A stretch of DNA of 44,555 nt from an uncultured Acidilobus sp. JCHS (GCA_000495735.1 AYMD01000012.1:1-44555), one strand, 5' to 3'; counted from the first letter of the stretch, positions 1 to 8,134 are shown. Numbers and translations: made by a program. Notes: generated by a model from the letters alone, not told the origin.

Positions 1-1750
1 GGAGGTTACAACAGCCCCCTCACGGCCTCATCGGTGCTTGCGCAGTGGAGCGGCTGGCCCGCCAAGAGGTACCGGCCTGCTCTCGTACGGCTATGGCGAC
101 GGGGGAGGGGGACCCAACGAGGACATGGAGCTAAGGTTTAACGTAATAAATGAGCTGCCAGGGCTCCCGAGGCTCGTCCACGCTACGCCCTCGGAGTACT
201 TCAAGGCGATAGACGTCAATGGCCTTGAGAGGTGGAGGGGAAGGCTCTACGTTGAGACCCACAGGGGCACGTACACGAGCCACTCGCTCATGAAGGCGCT
301 CCACTTCGAGGCCGAGAGGTGGATTAGGGAGCTCGAGGCCTGGTGGGCGCTCTCAGGCTCCTATGACAGGGGCAGGGCCCAGTCCTACTGGAAGGTCATA
401 ATGAGGGACGAGTTCCACGACGTCTTGCCAGGGTCAGCCATTAAGGAAGTCTACGACGAGGTCTACAGGGAGCTAGGCTCCCTCATCAGCGAGCTGAGGG
501 CCGAGGCCTCAAAGGTCATGTCATCCTTAGCTGGCGGAGGGGATGGCCTGGCGGTCTTCAACTCGCTGCCCTGGAGCAGGTCAGGCTACGTAATAGTTGA
601 CAGGCCCCTTAAGGGCTCACAGCGCGTTGACGAGGGCTACCTCGTTTATGTAAGCGCCCCGCCCATGGGCTTCACGCCCCTGAGGCCAGCGGACCCGGGG
701 GACAGGGCTACTGCGAGGAGGGCGGGCGACTCGATAGTCCTTGAAAGCTCAGCGCTGAGGGTGACCATAGCCCCCGACGGCTCTATAACTTCGATTGCGC
801 TCAAGGCCACTGGCGACGAGCTGGTCAGCGGCAGGGCCAACCAGCTGGCCATCTACCAGAACTCGCCTGGCTGGGCGGACGCCTGGGACATAGAGCCTGG
901 CTACGAGGCTGGCGAGGTTAAGCTCAGCGCCGACTCCGTTGAGATCAAGGACAGCGGCCCGCTTATGGCGTCAGCCCTGCTGAGGTACAGCTTCGGCAGG
1001 AGCTCCGTGACACAGGAGGTCAGGCTCTACGCCGGCCTGCCCTTTGTGGAGTTCAGGGTGCGCATAGACGCCGTTGACAGGGAGCTCATGCTGAAGGCCT
1101 GGCACTCCTTCAACGTCAACGCTGACAGCTACGCATACGGCGCTCCCCTCGGCGTGCTGGAGGAGCCGGCCCACAAGAACACCAGCTGGGAGAAGGCAAT
1201 GTTCGAGGTGCCCTTCCAGAAGTTCATCGACCTCTACGACTCGGGCAGGGGCGTCGCTCTGCTCTCGCCGAAGAAGTACGGGGCCAGCGTCATAGGCAAC
1301 AGGGTCGGGCTCACGCTGCTCAGGAGCCCCATGTTCCCCGACCCCTCAACGGACCTCGGCCCCCAGCAGTTCACTTACGCCGTGATGCCGCACCTGGGGG
1401 ACTGGAGGCATGCGAAGGTGCCGAGGATTGCCTACGAGTACGCCTTCCCGCTGACCGTCAACAACGGAAGTAGGGAGGCCTCCCTCATGGAGCTTTCGCC
1501 CGAGAACCTCGTCCTCGAGGCCGTCAAGGCGCCAGAGGACGGCGAGGGCTTGGTGGTCAGGGTCTTCGAGGCCTACAACTCGTCAGGCGTCGGAACCCTC
1601 AGGGCGCCCTTCAGGGTGGCAGAGGCCGTGAGCCTTGACATACTAGAGGAGGAAGTGGTGCCCAGGCAAATAGAGGTCAATGACAACACCGTGAGGTTCT
1701 CCTACAGGCCCAGGGAGGTAATAACGCTGCTGCTAAGGCCTTCACGCTAA
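1..1750 (+). CDS. Alpha-mannosidase, GH38 family (5' partial, one apparent frameshift)
   Basis: This is the C-terminal two thirds of a glycoside hydrolase family 38 alpha-mannosidase, which removes alpha-mannose from glycans. The family motif SYGYGDGGGGP is read in frame 2, followed by the central helical and large beta-sandwich domains to TAA at 1748-1750. The first 69 bases are in frame 1 and read GGYNSPLTASSVLAQW, the normal GH38 sequence just before that motif. The frame therefore changes near position 70, by one extra base or two missing ones. The catalytic Asp lies upstream, outside the window. A decayed copy of this 3' end exists at 6316-6427. Family assignment is secure; whether the gene is intact is not. 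Confidence 0.88.
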   Translation, partial: EVTTAPSRPHRCLRSGAAGPPRGTGLLSYGYGDGGGGPNEDMELRFNVINELPGLPRLVHATPSEYFKAIDVNGLERWRGRLYVETHRGTYTSHSLMKALHFEAERWIRELEAWWALSGSYDRGRAQSYWKVIMRDEFHDVLPGSAIKEVYDEVYRELGSLISELRAEASKVMSSLAGGGDGLAVFNSLPWSRSGYVIVDRPLKGSQRVDEGYLVYVSAPPMGFTPLRPADPGDRATARRAGDSIVLESSALRVTIAPDGSITSIALKATGDELVSGRANQLAIYQNSPGWADAWDIEPGYEAGEVKLSADSVEIKDSGPLMASALLRYSFGRSSVTQEVRLYAGLPFVEFRVRIDAVDRELMLKAWHSFNVNADSYAYGAPLGVLEEPAHKNTSWEKAMFEVPFQKFIDLYDSGRGVALLSPKKYGASVIGNRVGLTLLRSPMFPDPSTDLGPQQFTYAVMPHLGDWRHAKVPRIAYEYAFPLTVNNGSREASLMELSPENLVLEAVKAPEDGEGLVVRVFEAYNSSGVGTLRAPFRVAEAVSLDILEEEVVPRQIEVNDNTVRFSYRPREVITLLLRPSR

Positions 1751-1855
1751 GGTGCCTTAAGCTTCAGGCGATGCCTCAGCTGTAACCCTCTTGCACCTGC
1801 AGAACTCGGTGTTGCCCTTCATGGCCTCCTCAAGGTAGCCGAGGCGCACGAGCTT
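1630..1855. repeat. Left copy of direct repeat bracketing the pst operon
   Basis: This segment matches 6316-6518. It holds the end of the mannosidase gene plus the end of the wHTH regulator gene in convergent orientation. Bases 1808-1855 are identical over 48 nt to 6471-6518; the mannosidase-tail half is more diverged. Homology stops abruptly at 1855. The mannosidase end is intact here and the regulator end is a fragment; the other copy is the reverse. Confidence 0.85.
1760..1855 (-). pseudogene. Remnant of the wHTH regulator C-terminus
   Basis: Read on the minus strand this gives KLVRLGYLEEAMKGNTEFCR, almost the same as the last 25 or so residues of the intact regulator encoded at 6438-7352 (KLVRLGYLEEAMKGNTKVYR). 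It lacks the rest of the gene and the original stop codon, so it is a truncated duplicate created at the left junction of the pst block. Confidence 0.8.
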
Positions 1856-2232
1856 GCCTGAACTTCTTCCCCCAGTCGCAGCTGTGCTCGATCACTCTGA
1901 GAGCGAAGAGGCCTGCCCGTTTAAGGTAGCCTTCATGACCCCTCATCGATAACCGCAAAGGGGATACTGGTTACGAGCTCCGCGGAGCCGCATATTGTTG
2001 CGAGGGAGGCCCCAAGAAGGCTAGGTCTAATACAAGGCCGTTTCCTCAGGGAGAGCGCTCAGAGACGTAGGCAGTACGCCGAATAGACTTGGAGCTGGCT
2101 TGTTTAGAGGGAGGACGGTCTTTAACTACTATACTACTTGTAATACCATAGGGCTCTGTTGCATATGTAAACACTGTTGAAACTATATAGGAAATATAGG
2201 TTATGTACGTCTATCTAAATTGTATACGTAGA
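1856..2232. other. Gene-free stretch upstream of pstS
   Basis: I see no complete gene here. A plus-strand frame at 1934-2086 reads like decayed coding sequence (it contains SAEPHIVAREAPRRLGL) but has no start, and I do not recognise it. From about 2110 the sequence becomes AT-rich, unlike its surroundings, as expected for the control region of the following operon. Confidence 0.4.
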
Positions 2233-2233
2233 G

Positions 2234-2243
2234 CTTAAAAATC
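2234..2243 (+). promoter_or_regulatory. TATA box of the pst operon
   Basis: The sequence CTTAAAAATC lies about 35 nt before the pstS ATG at the end of an AT-rich stretch. Archaeal TATA spacing places the transcript start near 2262-2268, giving a very short leader. I could not define a phosphate-control operator, although the AT-rich region 2110-2230 would be the place for one. Confidence 0.5.
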
Positions 2244-2273
2244 CGTTCATAGCACTTAGCGCGGCTGGTATGC

Positions 2274-3536
2274 ATGGCTAAGGGTCTCTCAACAGCGGCC
2301 TACGCGATCATAGCCGTTGTCGTCATAGCCGCGATAGCGGGAGCGGCATGGTACGTGATGCGGTCCAAAGGGGGCTCAAGCGCTCCCAGTACCACGACGA
2401 CACGAACTTCCATAACTAGCTCAACTGGCAAGACAACGTCAACCTCAACGCCTGCAGGCACTCCTGCCTCCTCCATTTCTGCCTCCATAGTCGCAGGCGG
2501 CTCCACCTTCGTCATGCCGCAGATGAACTCCTGGATCCAGGACTTCGAGAAGGTCTACCCCAACATCCAGGTAACGTACAACGGGGTGGGCAGTGGGGCT
2601 GGCATCAGCAACTTCCGCCAGGGCGCTTACGACATAGGGGCCACAGACGCGCCAATACCGAGCAACCTTTACGCCAATATAAGCCAGGCCAAGGGCGGGA
2701 TCATAGAAATCCCAGACATCGTTGGGGCAGAGGGCATAATTTACAACATACCGGGGTTCAACCAGAGCAAGTACGGCCCGCTCAACCTAACCGCTGACGT
2801 CCTGGCCAAGATCTACCTGGGCCAGATACAGTACTGGGACGACCCTGCAATCCAGCAGCTGAACCCACACTTCAAGTTCCCGCACCAGCCCATAATTGTA
2901 GTTCACAGGTCTGACGCGAGCGGGACCACTTACGTGTTCACCCTGTGGCTCTACAAGTCCTCCAGCGCCTGGAGGAGCTCTGGGGTGGGCTATGGCTTCA
3001 CCGTGAACTGGCCCGTCGACCAGACGGGAAGGGGCCTGGGCGGCAAGGGCAACCCAGGGGTCACCGAGCTCGTGAAGAGCAACGCGTACTCGATAGGCTA
3101 CGTTGAGTTCCAGTACGCCATTGCAAATAACATAACCATGGCCTCCGTCCAGAACCCTTCCACAGGCCAGTTCCTTCAGCCCACGACCCAGACCGTGCTC
3201 AGTGCCGTTTCGTCAGTGAACCTGAACTCCCTGCCGAGCCCGACCTCAGACATAAGCAGCATGACGGACCTACTCCTTAACGTCAACGCCAGTGGCGCCT
3301 ATCCCATAGTGACCTTCTCATACCTGGTGATCCAGAAGAACTACAGCGACTTCAACAAGGCCGCGGCAATCTACATCTTCCTGCACTGGGTCTACACGCA
3401 GGGGATGAACCAGAGCGTGATACTAACGGGTTACCTTCCGCTGCCCAGTAACGTCAGGCAGTACGTGCTTAACGCACTGAACCAGATTACATACAACGGG
3501 CAACCAGTGTACACGCTGCTAAGTGGTGTTCAATGA
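2274..3536 (+). CDS. pstS: Phosphate ABC transporter substrate-binding protein PstS
   Basis: This 420-residue lipid- or membrane-anchored protein captures phosphate outside the cell and delivers it to PstCA. Residues 8-28 form a hydrophobic anchor, followed by a Ser/Thr-rich linker (about 33-70) typical of archaeal surface binding proteins. The mature domain starts with GGSTFVMPQMNSW and contains the phosphate-contact segments YNGVGSGAGISNF and RSDASGTTYVFTLWL, all diagnostic of PstS. The ATG at 2274 suits the TATA box and the anchor. The stop overlaps the pstC start (ATGA), so the four pst genes are one operon. No phoU follows. Confidence 0.95.
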   Translation: MAKGLSTAAYAIIAVVVIAAIAGAAWYVMRSKGGSSAPSTTTTRTSITSSTGKTTSTSTPAGTPASSISASIVAGGSTFVMPQMNSWIQDFEKVYPNIQVTYNGVGSGAGISNFRQGAYDIGATDAPIPSNLYANISQAKGGIIEIPDIVGAEGIIYNIPGFNQSKYGPLNLTADVLAKIYLGQIQYWDDPAIQQLNPHFKFPHQPIIVVHRSDASGTTYVFTLWLYKSSSAWRSSGVGYGFTVNWPVDQTGRGLGGKGNPGVTELVKSNAYSIGYVEFQYAIANNITMASVQNPSTGQFLQPTTQTVLSAVSSVNLNSLPSPTSDISSMTDLLLNVNASGAYPIVTFSYLVIQKNYSDFNKAAAIYIFLHWVYTQGMNQSVILTGYLPLPSNVRQYVLNALNQITYNGQPVYTLLSGVQ

Positions 3537-4423
3537 ACGCGAAGCGGGCTAAACTGGAAAAGTCATATCTGTTTTTCCTCCCCGGCGCCTTAGCGTTAAC
3601 TATAATAGTAATTTCACTTTTTGTTTTCCTGTTTGTCAACGCTCTTCCCGCGTTTCACTATGCAGGGAAGTATGTTCCTGAGTTCCTGCCTGCGATTTAT
3701 GGAACTGCCATTGTGACCACGGTGGCCGTGCTGCTCGCTATACCCCTCTCCATAGGCCTCGCTATCTTCATAGCGGAGCTGTCGCCGAAGGCCGTCAGGG
3801 ACGTCCTAATAAACATTAGCGACCTGATGGCAGCCTTTCCGACGGTCGTCTACGGGCTCTGGGGCCTTACAGAGCTGGGACCCTTCCTCAAGTCCACGCT
3901 CTTCGCTTTCCTCAACCGCTACCTGGGGTTCCTGCCTGTCTTCTCTGGAACACCGACAGGGGTGAGCTACCTGTTGGCCTCGATGGTTCTGGCAGTCATG
4001 ATATCCCCGTTCGCCTCGTCTCTTATAAGAGAGATTTATCTGCAGGTCCCCAGGAGCTTGGATGAAGGCATCTACGCCCTGGGCCTTGGGAGGTGGGAAG
4101 TGGTAAGGATCAGGCTGGGCTTCATCAAGAGGGGCATCGTAGGCGCCCTGGCCCTCGCGTTCGGGAGGGCCGTAGGGGAGACGGTAGCAGTCGCAATGAC
4201 CGTCGGAGGGGTTGTGGCCATCAACAAGAGCCTGCTCTCCCCTGGGATAACGATTCCCGCGTATATAGCTAACCTGTTCGGTGAGGCGTTTTCAACTGTC
4301 GATGTAGCATCGTTCTTCATGCTATCCCTCATACTGCTCGGCATCGGGACGGCCTTCTTAGCGGCGGCCAGATTGTTCATAGTCTCAGAGCAGAGGGAGG
4401 TGAGGACCTACGGCAAGGCTTAA
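3533..4423 (+). CDS. pstC: Phosphate ABC transporter permease PstC
   Basis: This 296-residue inner permease subunit forms the phosphate channel with PstA. It has about six membrane segments and the binding-protein-dependent permease EAA loop around EGIYALGLGRWEVVRIRLG, followed by GRAVGETVAVAMTVGG, the PstC version of the conserved PstC/PstA motif. The ATG overlaps the pstS stop by four bases. The gene ends in TAA at 4421-4423. Removing one base near 4418 would run this frame straight into pstA, so the junction deserves checking. Confidence 0.93.
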   Translation: MNAKRAKLEKSYLFFLPGALALTIIVISLFVFLFVNALPAFHYAGKYVPEFLPAIYGTAIVTTVAVLLAIPLSIGLAIFIAELSPKAVRDVLINISDLMAAFPTVVYGLWGLTELGPFLKSTLFAFLNRYLGFLPVFSGTPTGVSYLLASMVLAVMISPFASSLIREIYLQVPRSLDEGIYALGLGRWEVVRIRLGFIKRGIVGALALAFGRAVGETVAVAMTVGGVVAINKSLLSPGITIPAYIANLFGEAFSTVDVASFFMLSLILLGIGTAFLAAARLFIVSEQREVRTYGKA

Positions 4424-5246
4424 GGACGCGCTGCTCTGGACGGCGGCGCTGGGATCTACGCTACTTCTGTTCACGCCGTTCCTCTGGATAATCGGAGACG
4501 TAATAGTGCGAGGTGCTTCCGTAGTGATAGAGCAGGGGGCAAAGTTCTTCACTGCACCCCCTCCGACCACGGACCTCGGCCTCGGCGGGATAGGCACCGT
4601 CCTTCAGGGCTCGCTTGTCTTAGTGGCAACCGCCCTGGCCTTCGCGGCCCCGATAAGCGTCCTGGCAGGGGTCTTCATAGCATTCTACCCTAACTCTTTC
4701 ACGGCGAGGCTGGCGCGCCAGCTGGCTGAAGTCGTCGTGGAGTTCCCAACTATAGTAATAGGCCTGTCAGTCTTCGGGCTCTTCATAGTGGACCTTCACT
4801 GGGGCCTGAGCGCGCTGACGGGCGCAATAGCCCTGGCTGTTGTCATTATGCCCTACATGACCATACAGATATCCGAAGCCTTGAGGGTCCCCAGGGCGAT
4901 GTTCGAGGAAACACTTTACGCGTTGGGAATGAGCAGGCTGAGGACCATGCTGTTCGTGATGTCCGCTGGGAGAAGGGGCCTCCTCACGGGACTGCTCATA
5001 GGCATGGCTAAGGGGTTCGGCGAGACCGCCGCCTTGCTGTTCACGGTAACGACGTCCTTTAACCTGTTCTTCACATCCTTTAACAGGCCAGTGAGCGCCA
5101 TACCTGTGTTGATATATTTCTACGGCCTGGCGCCCTACGAGAACTGGAGGGAAGTGGCCTGGGGGGCGGCCTTCGTCCTAACGGTCCTGGTTCTCGCCCT
5201 TTTCTCCCTAGTAAGGGTACTGGCTAGGGGAGGGATGAGCAGATGA
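4404..5246 (+). CDS. pstA: Phosphate ABC transporter permease PstA (start unclear)
   Basis: This is the second permease subunit, with the EAA-type loop EETLYALGMSRLRTMLFVMS and the PstA motif KGFGETAALLFTV. The first canonical in-frame start is GTG 4506, but that would delete the first membrane helix. The open frame from 4404 encodes LKDALLWTAALGSTLLLFTP, a convincing first helix, yet has no ATG, GTG or TTG. Either initiation uses a rare codon, or a one-base error at the pstC-pstA junction hides the real start. The 3' end overlaps pstB by four bases. Confidence 0.9.
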   Translation, partial: GPTARLKDALLWTAALGSTLLLFTPFLWIIGDVIVRGASVVIEQGAKFFTAPPPTTDLGLGGIGTVLQGSLVLVATALAFAAPISVLAGVFIAFYPNSFTARLARQLAEVVVEFPTIVIGLSVFGLFIVDLHWGLSALTGAIALAVVIMPYMTIQISEALRVPRAMFEETLYALGMSRLRTMLFVMSAGRRGLLTGLLIGMAKGFGETAALLFTVTTSFNLFFTSFNRPVSAIPVLIYFYGLAPYENWREVAWGAAFVLTVLVLALFSLVRVLARGGMSR

Positions 5247-6007
5247 GCGGGCACTGCGCGTTCAGAATAGAGAGGCTCAACGTGTGGCTCGACTCCAAGC
5301 ACGTGCTCAAGGACGTCTCGGACGTTATCATTCCCAGGAACGTCGTGTTCTCGATAATGGGACCCTCGGGGAGCGGGAAGTCAACGCTCCTGAAGACTCT
5401 TAACAGGCTCGTGGAGACCTACCCGAACGCCAGGGTCGAGGGGAAGGTGCTGTTCATGGGGGAGGACATCTTTTCCATGGACCCCGTCAAGCTGAGGAGG
5501 AGGGTCGGCTACGTGTTCCAGCAGCCCAACCCGTTCCCACACATGAGCATCTACGACAACATAGCCTATCCCGTGAAGGCCCTGGGGCTGGCTAAGAGCA
5601 AGAGGGAGATCGACGATATAGTGAAGGACTCCCTAGTGAAGGCCAACCTCTACGATGAGGTCAAGGACCGTCTGCACGCCAAGGCTTCCGCCCTTTCAGG
5701 AGGTCAGCAGCAGAGGCTAGTGATAGCGAGGGCCCTGGCCCTTCGGCCCTCAGTTCTCCTTATGGATGAGCCGACATCGATGATAGACGTGGTCGGCGCT
5801 AGGAAGATAGAGGAGCTGATACTGCAGCTCAAGAAGGAGATGACCGTGGTTGTTGCGACCCACACGCCCCAGATGGCAAGGAGGATATCGGACTACGTTC
5901 TCTTCCTCTATGACGGCAGGGTGGTCGAGTGGGGTCCCAAGGAAGTAATGCTCGAGGCGCCAGAAAACGATCTCACCAAGATGTACGTAGCCGGACGCTT
6001 TGGGTGA
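5243..6007 (+). CDS. pstB: Phosphate ABC transporter ATP-binding protein PstB
   Basis: This 254-residue cytoplasmic ATPase powers phosphate import through PstCA. Walker A is GPSGSGKST at 40-48, the Q-loop is at 93-94, the signature LSGGQQQR at 151-158, Walker B VLLMDEP at 171-177 and the switch His at 207 (ATHTP). The segment VFQQPNPFPHMSIYDNI is the typical PstB Q-loop sequence. Its ATG overlaps the pstA stop (ATGA). It is the last gene of the operon; all expected catalytic residues are present. Confidence 0.96.
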   Translation: MSGHCAFRIERLNVWLDSKHVLKDVSDVIIPRNVVFSIMGPSGSGKSTLLKTLNRLVETYPNARVEGKVLFMGEDIFSMDPVKLRRRVGYVFQQPNPFPHMSIYDNIAYPVKALGLAKSKREIDDIVKDSLVKANLYDEVKDRLHAKASALSGGQQQRLVIARALALRPSVLLMDEPTSMIDVVGARKIEELILQLKKEMTVVVATHTPQMARRISDYVLFLYDGRVVEWGPKEVMLEAPENDLTKMYVAGRFG

Positions 6008-6315
6008 GACCACCTTCTACCCCTTTACCGTGCTGACTAGCTCTTAGGCTTTGAAACTAATCTAGGTGATCAGTCTGATCGACCTTCCTATCACAAAATC
6101 CGTGAGCCCTCCTTTTGAGGACGCTTCAGACGCTCAGCCTTAGCCCCCTAATAGTGAGGGTCCTCGCAGTCTCACGGGCTGAGGCCCTTCCTCTCCTCGT
6201 CTTAGTTCCCTGGCGGCTCTGGAGACTTTGGCTGTCACTGAGGTCCTCAGCGTCCTTAGCTATCTCGACCGACTCCTTGACTTCAGTGGCGCGGTCGTGG
6301 TGAGGGGAGGGCCAA
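6008..6315. other. Gene-free stretch after pstB
   Basis: No intact gene. From about 6138 a plus-strand frame (LSLSPLIVRVLAV) weakly resembles the mannosidase segment ELSPENLVLEAVK, so the decayed mannosidase tail that is clear from 6316 may begin here. The first 110 bases after pstB hold no recognisable signal. Confidence 0.35.
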
Positions 6316-6427
6316 GAGCCTGGACGTACTTGAGGAGAGGCGAGACATAATATAGGAATTAAATTAAAGGCAACGCTGTTAGGTCCTCTTGCAGACTGAG
6401 GAGATAGTAACGCTGCTGAGGCCCTCA
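6316..6427 (+). pseudogene. Remnant of the alpha-mannosidase 3' end
   Basis: The end of this segment reads EEIVTLLRPSR, matching REVITLLLRPSR, the last residues of the mannosidase that ends at 1750. Further upstream NAVRSSCR corresponds to NTVRFSYR but in another frame, with stops between. It is a broken duplicate lying tail to tail with the regulator gene, as expected for the arrangement before the pst genes arrived. Confidence 0.75.
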
Positions 6428-6518
6428 CGATCAGGCCTCAGCTGCACCCCCTCTTGCACCTGTAGACCTTGGTGTTGCCCTTCATGGCCTCCTCAAGGTA
6501 GCCGAGGCGCACGAGCTT
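6316..6518. repeat. Right copy of direct repeat bracketing the pst operon
   Basis: This is the partner of 1630-1855. The mannosidase part (6316-6427) is decayed and the regulator part (from 6438) is the end of the intact regulator gene. Between the two parts this copy is about 16 bases shorter than the left one. Similarity is obvious by eye throughout and reaches identity at 6471-6518. Confidence 0.85.
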
Positions 6519-7352
6519 ATCGAGCCTCCTGTATAAGGGGCTCTTGGGTATGTTGGTCTCATTCATCACCTGGGAGGCGGTGGCCTCCCCTCCGAGCCTT
6601 GATATCGCTGACAGTATGGCCCTGTCCCTGTCGTCGAGGGCCTCGGCCGGCCCCGCCCCTCCCCTCCTACGTAATACAGCCGCGGCGGCCCCTGCGACAG
6701 CTCCGACAACGACGATCGCCACCACTATAGGTATGAAGTAGGACGTTATCGGCGTGGGCTTGACGCTGGTCGTGGTGGTTGGGCTCGTGGCGGTGCTAGT
6801 AGAGGAGATAGTCGTGATAGGCGTCGTGGTGGGCGGTGAGATCATGTACTCTACCGTAAGCGGGCCCGACGGCATGACCAGGACAGGCGAGCCGTTAACG
6901 TAGAACACCTGCTGCGGTATCGGGCTCACGTAGACGGGTGTCGAGTACCTCGGCAGGGTCACGTCGCCAGCGCAGGGCATGGTGAAGTTGGCCTCCCAGA
7001 GGGCGCCCTCCTTAGATGTAGCCTGGAGGGTCAGGTAGGAGACGTTCACGAGGCCTGGCTGGTCCACGGCGACCAGTAGGTCCGTTCCGTTGTACTGGAC
7101 GGGCAGCGGCGTGGTGCCGTTCTCGACCGCGAAGTAGCTTACAGGTGACCTCGCCGCGACTACGAGGAGCGAGGGGACGCTCGTTACGTTATAGACTGCG
7201 TAGAGCGTCAGGTCGCCCGCCTCGTCTATCCTGGCGGCGGCGCGGCAGGCCAAGGGGGTCGACTGCGACCGGGCTGGGTGAGCTGTTAGCGTAAGGAAGG
7301 ACAGGGAGAGCGCGAGCAGTAGCAGGGCCGCTACGGCGTGCCTAGCGACCAC
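6438..7352 (-). CDS. Membrane-anchored winged-helix regulator with extracellular domain
   Basis: The 304-residue protein has a signal peptide (1-30), an extracellular beta-rich domain with several N-glycosylation sequons (31-170), a Thr/Ser-rich stalk (171-203), one membrane helix (205-227) and a cytoplasmic winged helix (238-304; DRDRAILSAISRLGGEATAS). Such one-component membrane regulators are known in archaea, where the outer part may sense a surface signal and the inner part binds DNA. The signal is unknown. It follows the DUF4382 gene on the same strand with a gap of about 60 bp. A copy of its last codons lies at 1760-1855. Confidence 0.75.
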   Translation of the reverse strand: MVARHAVAALLLLALSLSFLTLTAHPARSQSTPLACRAAARIDEAGDLTLYAVYNVTSVPSLLVVAARSPVSYFAVENGTTPLPVQYNGTDLLVAVDQPGLVNVSYLTLQATSKEGALWEANFTMPCAGDVTLPRYSTPVYVSPIPQQVFYVNGSPVLVMPSGPLTVEYMISPPTTTPITTISSTSTATSPTTTTSVKPTPITSYFIPIVVAIVVVGAVAGAAAAVLRRRGGAGPAEALDDRDRAILSAISRLGGEATASQVMNETNIPKSPLYRRLDKLVRLGYLEEAMKGNTKVYRCKRGCS

Positions 7353-7383
7353 TAAGGCCCCTGAGGACTCAAAGGGAGAGGTC

Positions 7384-7394
7384 AGAAAAAAGGC
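7384..7394 (-). terminator. Poly-T terminator after the DUF4382 gene
   Basis: On the minus strand a run of six T follows the DUF4382 stop by about 20 nt, the usual archaeal intrinsic terminator. It lies before the regulator gene, so the regulator may be partly uncoupled from the gene upstream. Confidence 0.4.
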
Positions 7395-7413
7395 TGTCTA
7401 TTGGCCCTAGGGC

Positions 7414-7986
7414 TCAGCTAGTGGTAGTGGTGTTGGTTGAGGTGGTGGGCGGTGAGTAGTAGGCCTCGGCCGTGATCACGGGCCTGAGTATGACCTGGCC
7501 CGTCCCGGTCGTGGTCAGGTGGGGCCCCATGTATATGACTAGGTAGGCAGTCCTCCCGCTGGTCACCTGTAGGCCTCCTTTGATTATCGGTATCTTTAGA
7601 ACGCTACTCGGCAGCGAGGCGGAGACGTTGACAGGTCCCATCTGAACGGTCACGGCAGAGACGACGAGTCTGACCTCGGTGTAGTTGCCAGGCGGCAGGG
7701 TCACGGAGGAGAGGAACGAGAGGGAAGAGCTAAGCTGAACCGTCATGGTCTTGTTCGAGACCGTTATCCAGCCCTTGCTGGTGCTGTGGATCATTATCGA
7801 GGTTATGGTTAGGTAAATGGCCGTCGGCGACGAGTTGCTTGAGGAGCTGGAGGGGTTGCCTGGGTCGGTCAGGTAGAAGTAGACGGTCCCGCTCCTCGTC
7901 ATGTAGTAGTAGGCCCCTACGGCCGCGACTACCACTACTATGACCACTACGGCCGCTATGACGCCCGCTGAGACGGACCTCCTCAT
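7414..7986 (-). CDS. DUF4382-domain surface protein
   Basis: This 190-residue protein has an N-terminal membrane anchor (about 8-30), then a beta-rich domain beginning GTVYFYLTDPG, with LTITSIMIHS and LPPGNYTEVRLVV, which are characteristic of DUF4382. The family occurs in bacteria and archaea, has a transthyretin-like beta fold and no known activity. Several NxS/T sequons and a Thr-rich tail fit an exported glycoprotein. It shares a divergent promoter region with the secreted protein gene at 8135 and lies directly upstream of the membrane-bound regulator. Confidence 0.75.
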   Translation of the reverse strand: MRRSVSAGVIAAVVVIVVVVAAVGAYYYMTRSGTVYFYLTDPGNPSSSSSNSSPTAIYLTITSIMIHSTSKGWITVSNKTMTVQLSSSLSFLSSVTLPPGNYTEVRLVVSAVTVQMGPVNVSASLPSSVLKIPIIKGGLQVTSGRTAYLVIYMGPHLTTTGTGQVILRPVITAEAYYSPPTTSTNTTTTS

Positions 7987-8018
7987 GCCCTCACTCAGCC
8001 TAACCGTAGGCTGCCCCC

Positions 8019-8031
8019 TTTATTAGGGATG
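8019..8031 (-). promoter_or_regulatory. TATA box for the DUF4382 gene
   Basis: On the minus strand CCCTAATAAAGG lies about 35-40 nt before the ATG at 7986, so the transcript has a very short leader. The core CCCTAATA recurs in the opposite promoter at 8089-8099. Confidence 0.45.
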
Positions 8032-8066
8032 ACATGAAACTGGCGCGGGAAGGCCCGGGAAAGGGC

Positions 8067-8084
8067 GCGGGAAGGGCTTCCCGC
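8067..8084. promoter_or_regulatory. Palindromic operator candidate in the divergent promoter region
   Basis: GCGGGAAG and CTTCCCGC form a perfect 8-bp inverted repeat separated by two bases. It sits between the two TATA boxes, directly upstream of the plus-strand one. A half-site-like GCGCGGGAAGG also occurs at 8043-8053. A site here could control both divergent genes; the binding protein is unknown. Confidence 0.5.
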
Positions 8085-8088
8085 CATG

Positions 8089-8099
8089 ACCCTAATAGG
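8089..8099 (+). promoter_or_regulatory. TATA box for the secreted helical protein gene
   Basis: CCCTAATAGGG lies about 40 nt before the GTG start at 8135, placing the transcript start near 8120. It shares the CCCTAATA core with the divergent promoter. Confidence 0.4.
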
Positions 8100-8134
8100 G
8101 CCCTGAGGACACCCCCTGGGCCGGGCGTGAGAGC

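Noticed and set aside
6126-6428. Minus-strand frame after pstB as a possible phoU
   Set aside because: It lacks the PhoU helical repeats and metal motifs, and the plus strand shows a decaying mannosidase tail in the same interval.
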